Assembly: GCA_037893245.1 (NCBI GenBank)
Contig: JBAIAA010000599.1
Span: forward strand, 930,001-994,000
Direction: 5' to 3'
Length of the DNA stretch: 64,000 bases
From: Crossaster papposus
Taxonomy: Eukaryota > Echinodermata > Asteroidea > Velatida > Solasteridae
Below, one piece after another: positions 37,009 to 48,671 of this stretch; the stretch's first letter is position 1; every line of letters begins with the position of its first letter. Made by a program: the position numbers and the translations under genes. The notes below the pieces were generated by a model. The model was given only the letters and a program-made list of their open reading frames with translations. It had not been told where the DNA came from and did no database searches.

Positions 37009-38906
37009 GAGAGCTGGCATTGTGCTGCACATAATAGTGGGTGTTCCCACAACAGTGTGACTGAGAGCAGTCACTATGCTGAGCAGAATAGTGAGTGTTC
37101 CAATCACAGTATGGCTAAGAGCAGTCACTCTGCTGAGCAGAATATTGAGTGTTCCCATCACAGTGTGACTGAGAGCAGTCACTGTGCTGAACAGAATAGT
37201 GAGTGTTCCCATCACAGTGTGACTGAGAGCAGTCACTGTGCTGAGCAAAATAGTGAGTGTTCCCATCACAGTGTGACTGAGAGCTGTCAATGTGCTGAGC
37301 AGAATAGTAAGTGTTCACATCACAGTGTGACTGAGAGCAGTCACTGTGCTGAACAAACTAGTGAGTGTTCCCATCACAGTGTCACTGAGAGCAGTCACTG
37401 TGCTGAACAGAATAGTGAGTGTACCCATCACAGTGTGACTTAGAGCAGTCACTGTGCTGAGCAGAATAGTGAGTGTTCCCATCACAATGCGACTGTGAGA
37501 GCAGTCACTGTGCAGAGCAGAATAGTGAGTGTTCACATCACTATGTGACTGAGAGCAGTCACTGTGCTGAGCAGAATAGTGAGTGTTCCCATCACAGTGT
37601 GACTGAGAGCTGTCACTGTGCTGAGCAGAATAGTGAGTTTTCCCACAACAGTGTGACTGAGGGCAGTCACTATGCTGAGCAGAATAGTGAGTGTTCCAAT
37701 CACAGTATGGCTAAGAGCAGTCACTCTGCTGAGCAAAATAGTGAGTATTCCCATCACAGTGTGACTGAGAGCTGTCAATGTGCTGAGCAGAATAGTAAGT
37801 GTTCACATCACAGTGTGACTGAGAGCAGTCACTGTGCTGAGCAGAATAGTGAGTGTTCCCATCACAGTGTGACTGCGAGGGCATTCACTGTGCAGAGCAG
37901 AATAGTGAGTGTTCCCATCACAGTGTGACTGAGAGCAGTCACTGTGCTGAACAGAATAGTGAGTGTTCCAATCACAGTGTGACTGAGAGCTGTCAATGTG
38001 CTGAGCAGAATAGTAAGTGTTCACCTCACAGTGTGACTGAGAGCAGTCACTGTGCTGATCAGAATAGTGAGTGTTCACATCACTATCTGACTGAGAGCAG
38101 TCACTGTGCTGAGCAGAATAGTGAGTGTTCCCATCACAGTGTGACTGAGAGCTGTCACTGTGCTGAGCAGAATAGTGAGTGTTTCCATCACAGTGTGACT
38201 GTGAGAGCATTCACTGTGCTGAGCAGAATAGTGAGTGTTCCCGTTACAGTGTGACTGAGAGCTCTCACTGTGCTGAGCAGAATAGTGAGTGTTCCCATCA
38301 CAGTGTGACTGAGCGCAGTGACTGTGCTGAGCAAAATATTGAGTGTTCCCATCACAGTGTGACTGAGAGCAGTCACTGTGCTGAACAGAATAGTGAGTGT
38401 TCCCATCACAGTGTGACTGAGAGCTGTCAATGTGCTGAGAAGAATAGTGAGTGTTCACGTCACACTGTGACTGAGAGCTCTCACTGTGCTGAGCAGAATA
38501 GTGAGTGTTCCCATCACAGTGTGACTGAGAGCAGTCACTGTGCTGAGCAAAATAGTGAGTGTTCCCATCACAGTGTGACTGAGAGCAGTCACTGTGCTGA
38601 ACAGAATAGTGAGTGTTCCCAGCACAGTGTGACTGAGAGCTGTTAATGTGCTAAACAGAATAGTGAGTGTTCCCACCACAGTGTGACTGAGAGCAGTCAC
38701 TGAGCTTAGCAGAATAGTAAGTGTTCCCATCACAGTGTGACTGTGAGAGCATTCACTGTGCTGACCAGAATAGTGAGTGTTCCCGTCACAGTGTAACTGA
38801 GAGCTCTCATTGTGCTGAGCAGAATAGTGAGTGTTCCCATCACAGTGTGACTGAGAGCAGTCACTGTGCTGAGCAAAATAGTGAGTGTTCCCATCACAGT
38901 GTGACT
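37009..38906 (+). repeat. 1,898-bp direct duplication, copy 2
   Basis: The copy starts where a B-type monomer is joined in register to GAGAGCTGGCATTG. It appears nearly identical to copy 1 by landmarks and ends about 38906, where B-type sequence continues as in the 30-kb copy. Confidence 0.9.
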
Positions 38907-39548
38907 GAGAGCAGTCACTGTGCTGAACAGAATAGTGAGTGTTCCCAGCACAGTGTGTTAATGTGCTAAACAGAATAGTGAGTGTTCCCACCACAGTGTG
39001 ACTGAGAGCAGTCACTGTGCTGAGCAGAATAGTAAGTGTTCCCATCAAAGTGTGACTGTGAGAGCATTCACTGTGCTGACCAGAATAGTGAGTGTTCCCG
39101 TTACAGTGTGACTGAGAGCTCTCACTGTGCTGAGCAGAATAGTGAGTGTTCCCATCACAGTGTGACTGAGCGCAGTGACTGTGCTGAGCAAAATATTGAG
39201 TGTTCCCATCACAGTGTGACTGAGAGCAGTCACTGTGCTGAACAGAATAGTGAGTGTTCCCATCACAGTGTGACTGAGAGCTGTCAATGTGCTGAGCAGA
39301 ATAGTGAGTGTTCCCATCACAGTGTGACTGTGAGAGCATTCACTGTGCTGAGCAGAATATTGAGTGTTCCCGTTACAGTGTGACTGTGAGAGCATTCACT
39401 GTGCTGACCAGAATAGTGAGTGTTCCCGTCACAGTGTAACTGAGAGCTCTCATTGTGCTGAGCAGAATAGTGAGTGTTCCCATCACAGTGTGACTGAGAG
39501 CAGTCACTGTGCTGAGCAAAATAGTGAGTGTTCCCATCACAGTGTGAC
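38907..39548 (+). repeat. B-type segment
   Basis: The segment contains a 43-bp truncated monomer (38957-38999) and the 56-bp landmarks at 39036 and 39364, spaced like those at 32490 and 32818. It matches 47628-48269 at +8,721. Confidence 0.82.
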
Positions 39549-41873
39549 TGAGAGCAGTCACTGTGCTGAACAGAATAGTGAGTGTTCCCAGCACAGTGTG
39601 TTAATGTGCTAAACAGAATAGTGAGTGTTCCCACCACAGTGTGACTGAGAGCAGTCACTGTGCTGAGCAGAATAGTAAGTGTTCCCATCAAAGTGTGACT
39701 GTGAGAGCATTCACTGTGCTGACCAGAATAGTGAGTGTTCCCGTTACAGTGTGACTGAGAGCTCTCACTGTGCTGAGCAGAATAGTGAGTGTTCCCATCA
39801 CAGTGTGACTGAGCGCAGTGACTGTGCTGAGCAAAATATTGAGTGTTCCCATCACAGTGTGACTGAGAGCTGTCAATGTGCTGAGCAGAATAGTGAGTGT
39901 TCCCATCACAGTGTGACTGTGAGAGCATTCACTGTGCTGAGCAGAATATTGAGTGTTCCCGTTACAGTGTGACTGAGAGCTCTCGCTGTGCTGAGCAGAA
40001 TAGTGCGTGTTCCCATCACAGTGTGACTGAGAGCAGTCACTGTGCTGAACAGAATAGTAAGTGTTCACATCACAGTGTGACTGAGAGCAGTCACTGTGCT
40101 GAGCAAAATAGTGAGTGTTCCCATCACAGTGTGACTGAGAGCTGTCAATGTGCTGAGCAGAATAGTAAGTGTTCACATCACAGTGTGACTGAGAGCAGTC
40201 ACTGTGCTGAACAAACTAGTGAGTGTTCCCATCACAGTGTAACTGAGAGCAGTCACTGTGCTGAGCAGAATAGTGAGTGTTCCCGTTACAGTGTGACTGA
40301 GAGCTCTTACTGTGCTGAGCAGAATAGTGAGTGTTCCCATCACAGTGTGACTGAGAGTGGTGAATGTGCTGAGCAAAATATTGAGTGTTCCCATCACAGT
40401 GTGACTGAGAGCAGTCATTGTGCTGAACAGAATAGTGAGTGTTCCCATCACAGTGTGACTGAGAGCTGTCATTGTGCTGAACAGAATAGTGAGTGTTCCC
40501 ACAACGGTGTGACTGAGAGCAGTCATTATGCTGAGCAGAATAGTGAGTGTTCCAATCACAGTATGGCTAAGAGCAGTCACTCTGCTGAGCAGAATATTGA
40601 GTGTTCCCATCACAGTGTGACTGAGAGCTATCGTTGTGCTGAACAGAATAGTGAGTGTTCCCACCACAGTGTGACTGAGAGCAGTCACTGTGCTGAGCAG
40701 AATAGTAAGTGTTCCCATCACAGTGTGACTGTGAGAGCATTCACTGTGCTGAGCAGAATAGTGAGTGTTCCCATCACAGTGTGACTGAGAGCAGTCACTG
40801 TGCTGAGCAAAATAGTGAGTGTTCCCATCACAGTGTGACTGAGAGCAGTCACTGTGTTGGACAGAATAGTGAGTGTTCCTATCACAGTGTGACTGAGAGC
40901 TGTCAATGTGCTGAGCAGAATAGTAAGTGTTCACATCACAGTGTGGCTGAGAGCAGTCACTGTGCTGAGCAGAATAATGAGTGTTCCCATCACAGTGTGA
41001 CTGCGAGGGCATTCACTGTGCAGAGCAGAATAGTGAGTGTTGCCATCACAGTGTGACTGGGAGCAGTCACTGTGCTGAACAGAATAGTGAGTGTTCCCAT
41101 CACAGTGTGACTGAGAGCTGTCAATGTGCTGAGCAGAATAGTAAGTGTTCACACTACAGTATGACTGAGAGCAGTCACTGTGCTGAGCAGAATAGTGAGT
41201 GTTCCCATCACAATGTGACTGCGAGAGCATTCACTGTGCTGAACAGAATAGTGAGTGTTCCCATCACAGTGTGACTGAGAGCTGTGAATGTGCTGAGCAG
41301 AATAGTAAGTGTTCACACCACAGTGTGACTGAGAGCTGTCAATGTGCTGAGCAGAATAGTGAGTGTTCACATCACAGTACGACTGAGAGCAGTCACTGTG
41401 CTGTGCACAAGAATGAGTGTTCCCATCACAGTGTGACTGCGAGAGCAATCATTGTGCAGAGCAGAATAGTGAGTGTTCCCATCACAGTGTTATAGAGAGC
41501 TCTCATTGTGCTGAGCAGAATAGTGAGTGTTCCCATCACAGTGTGACTGAGAGCAGTCACTATGCTGAGCAAATTAATAAGTGTTCCCATCACAGTGTGA
41601 CTGTGAGAGCATTCACTGTGCTGAGCAGAATAGTGAGTGTTCCCGTCACACTGTCACTGAGAGCTCTCATTGTGCTGAGCAGAATAGTGAGTGTTCCCAT
41701 CACAGTGTGACTGAGAGCAGTCACTGTGCTGAGCAAAATAGTGAGTGTTCCCATCACAATGTGACTGAGAGCAGTCACTGTGTTGAACAGAATAGTGAGT
41801 GTTCCCATCACAGTGTGACTGAGAGCTGTTAATGTGCTGAGCAGAATAGTAAGTGTTCACATCACAGTGTGAC
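39549..41873 (+). repeat. 2,325-bp B+C composite HOR, copy 1
   Basis: Landmarks 39679, 39897, 40709, 40981, 41199, 41417 and 41581 recur at +2,325. The unit joins a short B segment to a C-type run with GTTGGACAG, TTGCCATC, CTGTGCACAAGAATG and GTTATAGAG. One 54-bp monomer present at 33301-33370 and 48570-48640 is missing here near 39865. Confidence 0.9.
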
Positions 41874-44198
41874 TGAGAGCAGTCACTGTGCTGAACAGAA
41901 TAGTGAGTGTTCCCAGCACAGTGTGTTAATGTGCTAAACAGAATAGTGAGTGTTCCCACCACAGTGTGACTGAGAGCAGTCACTGTGCTGAGCAGAATAG
42001 TAAGTGTTCCCATCAAAGTGTGACTGTGAGAGCATTCACTGTGCTGACCAGAATAGTGAGTGTTCCCGTTACAGTGTGACTGAGAGCTCTCACTGTGCTG
42101 AGCAGAATAGTGAGTGTTCCCATCACAGTGTGACTGAGCGCAGTGACTGTGCTGAGCAAAATATTGAGTGTTCCCATCACAGTGTGACTGAGAGCTGTCA
42201 ATGTGCTGAGCAGAATAGTGAGTGTTCCCATCACAGTGTGACTGTGAGAGCATTCACTGTGCTGAGCAGAATATTGAGTGTTCCCGTTACAGTGTGACTG
42301 AGAGCTCTCGCTGTGCTGAGCAGAATAGTGCGTGTTCCCATCACAGTGTGACTGAGAGCAGTCACTGTGCTGAACAGAATAGTAAGTGTTCACATCACAG
42401 TGTGACTGAGAGCAGTCACTGTGCTGAGCAAAATAGTGAGTGTTCCCATCACAGTGTGACTGAGAGCTGTCAATGTGCTGAGCAGAATAGTAAGTGTTCA
42501 CATCACAGTGTGACTGAGAGCAGTCACTGTGCTGAACAAACTAGTGAGTGTTCCCATCACAGTGTAACTGAGAGCAGTCACTGTGCTGAGCAGAATAGTG
42601 AGTGTTCCCGTTACAGTGTGACTGAGAGCTCTTACTGTGCTGAGCAGAATAGTGAGTGTTCCCATCACAGTGTGACTGAGAGTGGTGAATGTGCTGAGCA
42701 AAATATTGAGTGTTCCCATCACAGTGTGACTGAGAGCAGTCATTGTGCTGAACAGAATAGTGAGTGTTCCCATCACAGTGTGACTGAGAGCTGTCATTGT
42801 GCTGAACAGAATAGTGAGTGTTCCCACAACGGTGTGACTGAGAGCAGTCATTATGCTGAGCAGAATAGTGAGTGTTCCAATCACAGTATGGCTAAGAGCA
42901 GTCACTCTGCTGAGCAGAATATTGAGTGTTCCCATCACAGTGTGACTGAGAGCTATCGTTGTGCTGAACAGAATAGTGAGTGTTCCCACCACAGTGTGAC
43001 TGAGAGCAGTCACTGTGCTGAGCAGAATAGTAAGTGTTCCCATCACAGTGTGACTGTGAGAGCATTCACTGTGCTGAGCAGAATAGTGAGTGTTCCCATC
43101 ACAGTGTGACTGAGAGCAGTCACTGTGCTGAGCAAAATAGTGAGTGTTCCCATCACAGTGTGACTGAGAGCAGTCACTGTGTTGGACAGAATAGTGAGTG
43201 TTCCTATCACAGTGTGACTGAGAGCTGTCAATGTGCTGAGCAGAATAGTAAGTGTTCACATCACAGTGTGGCTGAGAGCAGTCACTGTGCTGAGCAGAAT
43301 AATGAGTGTTCCCATCACAGTGTGACTGCGAGGGCATTCACTGTGCAGAGCAGAATAGTGAGTGTTGCCATCACAGTGTGACTGGGAGCAGTCACTGTGC
43401 TGAACAGAATAGTGAGTGTTCCCATCACAGTGTGACTGAGAGCTGTCAATGTGCTGAGCAGAATAGTAAGTGTTCACACTACAGTATGACTGAGAGCAGT
43501 CACTGTGCTGAGCAGAATAGTGAGTGTTCCCATCACAATGTGACTGCGAGAGCATTCACTGTGCTGAACAGAATAGTGAGTGTTCCCATCACAGTGTGAC
43601 TGAGAGCTGTGAATGTGCTGAGCAGAATAGTAAGTGTTCACACCACAGTGTGACTGAGAGCTGTCAATGTGCTGAGCAGAATAGTGAGTGTTCACATCAC
43701 AGTACGACTGAGAGCAGTCACTGTGCTGTGCACAAGAATGAGTGTTCCCATCACAGTGTGACTGCGAGAGCAATCATTGTGCAGAGCAGAATAGTGAGTG
43801 TTCCCATCACAGTGTTATAGAGAGCTCTCATTGTGCTGAGCAGAATAGTGAGTGTTCCCATCACAGTGTGACTGAGAGCAGTCACTATGCTGAGCAAATT
43901 AATAAGTGTTCCCATCACAGTGTGACTGTGAGAGCATTCACTGTGCTGAGCAGAATAGTGAGTGTTCCCGTCACACTGTCACTGAGAGCTCTCATTGTGC
44001 TGAGCAGAATAGTGAGTGTTCCCATCACAGTGTGACTGAGAGCAGTCACTGTGCTGAGCAAAATAGTGAGTGTTCCCATCACAATGTGACTGAGAGCAGT
44101 CACTGTGTTGAACAGAATAGTGAGTGTTCCCATCACAGTGTGACTGAGAGCTGTTAATGTGCTGAGCAGAATAGTAAGTGTTCACATCACAGTGTGAC
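41874..44198 (+). repeat. 2,325-bp B+C composite HOR, copy 2
   Basis: The copy begins where C-type GTTCACATCACAGTGTGAC leads into the B-type CTGAACAG monomer that precedes the truncated 43-bp unit at 41925-41967. Monomer order then follows copy 1. The same missing monomer near 42190 shows the deletion preceded this duplication. Confidence 0.9.
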
Positions 44199-45324
44199 TG
44201 AGAGCAGTCACTGTGCTGAGCAGAATAGTGAGTGTTCCCATCACAGTGTGACTGCGAGGGCATTCACTGTGCAGAGCAGAATAGTGAGTGTTCCCATCAC
44301 AGTGTGACTGAGAGCTGTCAATGTGCTGAGCAGAATAGTGAGTGTTCACATCACAGTACGACTGAGAGCTGTCATTGTGCTGAACAGAATAGTGAGTGTT
44401 CCCACAACGGTGTGACTGAGAGCAGTCATTATGCTGAGCAGAATAGTGAGTGTTCCAATCACAGTATGGCTAAGAGCAGTCACTCTGCTGAGCAGAATAT
44501 TGAGTGTTCCCATCACAGTGTGACTGAGAGCTATCGTTGTGCTGAACAGAATAGTGAGTGTTCCCACCACAGTGTGACTGAGAGCAGTCACTGTGCTGAG
44601 CAGAATAGTAAGTGTTCCCATCACAGTGTGACTGTGAGAGCATTCACTGTGCTGAGCAGAATAGTGAGTGTTCCCATCACAGTGTGACTGAGAGCATTCA
44701 CTGTGCTGAGCAGAATAGTGAGTGTTCCCATCACCGTGTGACTGAGAGCAGTCACTGTGCTGAGCAAAATAGTGAGTGTTGCCATCACAGTGTGACTGAG
44801 AGCAGTCACTGTGCTGAACAGAATAGTGAGTGTTCCCATCACAGTGTGACTGAGAGCTGTTAATGTGCTGAGCAGAATAGTAAGTGTTCACATCACAGTG
44901 TGACTGAGAGCAGTCACTGTGCTGAGCAGAATAGTGAGTGTTCCCATCACAGTGTGACTGCGAGGGCATTCACTGTGCAGAGCAGAATAGTGAGTGTTCC
45001 CATCACAGTGTGACTGAGAGCTGTCAATGTGCTGAGCAGAATAGTGAGTGTTCACATCACAGTACGACTGAGAGCAGTCACTGTGCTGTGCACAAGAGTG
45101 AGTGTTCCCATCACAGTGTGACTGCGAGAGCAATCATTGTGCAGAGCAGAATAGTGAGTGTTCCCATCACAGTGTTACAGAGAGCAGTCACTGTGCTGAG
45201 CAGAATAGTGAGTGTGCCCATCAAAGTATGACTGTGAGAGCAGTCACTGTGCTGAGCAGAATAGTGAGTGTTCCCATTACAGTGTGACCGTGAGAGCAGT
45301 CACTGTGCTGAGCAGAATAGTGAA
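44199..45324 (+). repeat. C/D-type tail before the hybrid junction
   Basis: Landmarks 44232, 44612, 44938, 45102 and 45268 match 50682, 51062, 51388, 51552 and 51718 at +6,450. Shared private variants include GAGAGCATTCACTGTG (44692), CATCACCGTGTG (44730) and GTGTGACCGTGAG (45284). It ends at a hybrid monomer. Confidence 0.87.
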
Positions 45325-45380
45325 TGTTCACATCACTATGTGACTGAGAGCAGTCACTGTGCTGAGCAGAATAGTGAGTG
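45310..45380 (+). other. Hybrid monomer junction
   Basis: GTGAATGTTC, which elsewhere continues CCAACACAGTG, here continues ACATCACTATGTG, an A-type monomer end. The matching site at +6,450 (about 51771) has the normal CCAACACAG. This is a crossover or conversion point joining D-type to A-type sequence within one monomer. Confidence 0.82.
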
Positions 45381-48300
45381 TTCCCATCACAATGCGACTG
45401 TGAGAGCAGTCACTGTGCAGAGCAGAATAGTGAGTGTTCACATCACTATGTGACTGAGAGCAGTCACTGTGCTGAGCAGAATAGTGAGTGTGCCCATCAC
45501 AGTGTGACTGTGAGAGCAGTCACTGTGCTGAGCAGAATAGTGAGTGTTCCCATTACAGTGTGACTGTGAGAGCAGTCACTGTGCTGAGCAGAATAGTGAA
45601 TGTTCCCAACACAGTGTGACTGAGAGCAGTCACTTCGCAAAGCAAAATAGTGAGTGTTCCAATCACAGTATGACTAAGAGCAGTCACTGTGCTGAGCAGA
45701 ATAGTGAGTGTTCCCTTCACAGTGTGACTGAGAGCTGGCATTGTGCTGCACATAATAGTGGGTGTTCCCACAACAGTGTGACTGAGAGCAGTCACTATGC
45801 TGAGCAGAATAGTGAGTGTTCCAATCACAGTATGGCTAAGAGCAGTCACTCTGCTGAGCAGAATATTGAGTGTTCCCATCACAGTGTGACTGAGAGCAGT
45901 CACTGTGCTGAACAGAATAGTGAGTGTTCCCATCACAGTGTGACTGAGAGCAGTCACTGTGCTGAGCAAAATAGTGAGTGTTCCCATCACAGTGTGACTG
46001 AGAGCTGTCAATGTGCTGAGCAGAATAGTAAGTGTTCACATCACAGTGTGACTGAGAGCAGTCACTGTGCTGAACAAACTAGTGAGTGTTCCCATCACAG
46101 TGTCACTGAGAGCAGTCACTGTGCTGAACAGAATAGTGAGTGTACCCATCACAGTGTGACTTAGAGCAGTCACTGTGCTGAGCAGAATAGTGAGTGTTCC
46201 CATCACAATGCGACTGTGAGAGCAGTCACTGTGCAGAGCAGAATAGTGAGTGTTCACATCACTATGTGACTGAGAGCAGTCACTGTGCTGAGCTGAATAG
46301 TGAGTGTTCCCATCACAGTGTGACTGAGAGCTGTCACTGTGCTGAGCAGAATAGTGAGTTTTCCCACAACAGTGTGACTGAGGGCAGTCACTATGCTGAG
46401 CAGAATAGTGAGTGTTCCAATCACAGTATGGCTAAGAGCAGTCACTCTGCTGAGCAAAATAGTGAGTATTCCCATCACAGTGTGACTGAGAGCTGTCAAT
46501 GTGCTGAGCAGAATAGTAAGTGTTCACATCACAGTGTGACTGAGAGCAGTCACTGTGCTGAGCAGAATAGTGAGTGTTCCCATCACAGTGTGACTGCGAG
46601 GGCATTCACTGTGCAGAGCAGAATAGTGAGTGTTCCCATCACAGTGTGACTGAGAGCAGTCACTGTGCTGAACAGAATAGTGAGTGTTCCAATCACAGTG
46701 TGACTGAGAGCTGTCAATGTGCTGAGCAGAATAGTAAGTGTTCACCTCACAGTGTGACTGAGAGCAGTCACTGTGCTGATCAGAATAGTGAGTGTTCACA
46801 TCACTATCTGACTGAGAGCAGTCACTGTGCTGAGCAGAATAGTGAGTGTTCCCATCACAGTGTGACTGAGAGCTGTCACTGTGCTGAGCAGAATAGTGAG
46901 TGTTTCCATCACAGTGTGACTGTGAGAGCATTCACTGTGCTGAGCAGAATAGTGAGTGTTCCCGTTACAGTGTGACTGAGAGCTCTCACTGTGCTGAGCA
47001 GAATAGTGAGTGTTCCCATCACAGTGTGACTGAGCGCAGTGACTGTGCTGAGCAAAATATTGAGTGTTCCCATCACAGTGTGACTGAGAGCAGTCACTGT
47101 GCTGAACAGAATAGTGAGTGTTCCCATCACAGTGTGACTGAGAGCTGTCAATGTGCTGAGAAGAATAGTGAGTGTTCACGTCACACTGTGACTGAGAGCT
47201 CTCACTGTGCTGAGCAGAATAGTGAGTGTTCCCATCACAGTGTGACTGAGAGCAGTCACTGTGCTGAGCAAAATAGTGAGTGTTCCCATCACAGTGTGAC
47301 TGAGAGCAGTCACTGTGCTGAACAGAATAGTGAGTGTTCCCAGCACAGTGTGACTGAGAGCTGTTAATGTGCTAAACAGAATAGTGAGTGTTCCCACCAC
47401 AGTGTGACTGAGAGCAGTCACTGAGCTTAGCAGAATAGTAAGTGTTCCCATCACAGTGTGACTGTGAGAGCATTCACTGTGCTGACCAGAATAGTGAGTG
47501 TTCCCGTCACAGTGTAACTGAGAGCTCTCATTGTGCTGAGCAGAATAGTGAGTGTTCCCATCACAGTGTGACTGAGAGCAGTCACTGTGCTGAGCAAAAT
47601 AGTGAGTGTTCCCATCACAGTGTGACTGAGAGCAGTCACTGTGCTGAACAGAATAGTGAGTGTTCCCAGCACAGTGTGTTAATGTGCTAAACAGAATAGT
47701 GAGTGTTCCCACCACAGTGTGACTGAGAGCAGTCACTGTGCTGAGCAGAATAGTAAGTGTTCCCATCAAAGTGTGACTGTGAGAGCATTCACTGTGCTGA
47801 CCAGAATAGTGAGTGTTCCCGTTACAGTGTGACTGAGAGCTCTCACTGTGCTGAGCAGAATAGTGAGTGTTCCCATCACAGTGTGACTGAGCGCAGTGAC
47901 TGTGCTGAGCAAAATATTGAGTGTTCCCATCACAGTGTGACTGAGAGCAGTCACTGTGCTGAACAGAATAGTGAGTGTTCCCATCACAGTGTGACTGAGA
48001 GCTGTCAATGTGCTGAGCAGAATAGTGAGTGTTCCCATCACAGTGTGACTGTGAGAGCATTCACTGTGCTGAGCAGAATATTGAGTGTTCCCGTTACAGT
48101 GTGACTGTGAGAGCATTCACTGTGCTGACCAGAATAGTGAGTGTTCCCGTCACAGTGTAACTGAGAGCTCTCATTGTGCTGAGCAGAATAGTGAGTGTTC
48201 CCATCACAGTGTGACTGAGAGCAGTCACTGTGCTGAGCAAAATAGTGAGTGTTCCCATCACAGTGTGACTGAGAGCAGTCACTGTGCTGAACAGAATAGT

Positions 48301-48671
48301 GAGTGTTCCCAGCACAGTGTGTTAATGTGCTAAACAGAATAGTGAGTGTTCCCACCACAGTGTGACTGAGAGCAGTCACTGTGCTGAGCAGAATAGTAAG
48401 TGTTCCCATCAAAGTGTGACTGTGAGAGCATTCACTGTGCTGACCAGAATAGTGAGTGTTCCCGTTACAGTGTGACTGAGAGCTCTCACTGTGCTGAGCA
48501 GAATAGTGAGTGTTCCCATCACAGTGTGACTGAGCGCAGTGACTGTGCTGAGCAAAATATTGAGTGTTCCCATCACAGTGTGACTGAGAGCAGTCACTGT
48601 GCTGAACAGAATAGTGAGTGTTCCCATCACAGTGTGACTGAGAGCTGTCAATGTGCTGAGCAGAATAGTGA
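45381..48671 (+). repeat. Long-range copy of the 34.8-39.8 kb material
   Basis: Landmarks 45378, 45544, 46194, 46574, 46900 and 47442 equal 34759, 34925, 35575, 35955, 36281 and 36823 at +10,619, and 47442, 47757, 48085 and 48400 equal 38721, 39036, 39364 and 39679 at +8,721. This copy therefore has only one of the two 1,898-bp repeats (10,619 minus 8,721 is 1,898). GTGCTGAGCTGAATAG near 46289 is a private change. Confidence 0.88.
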
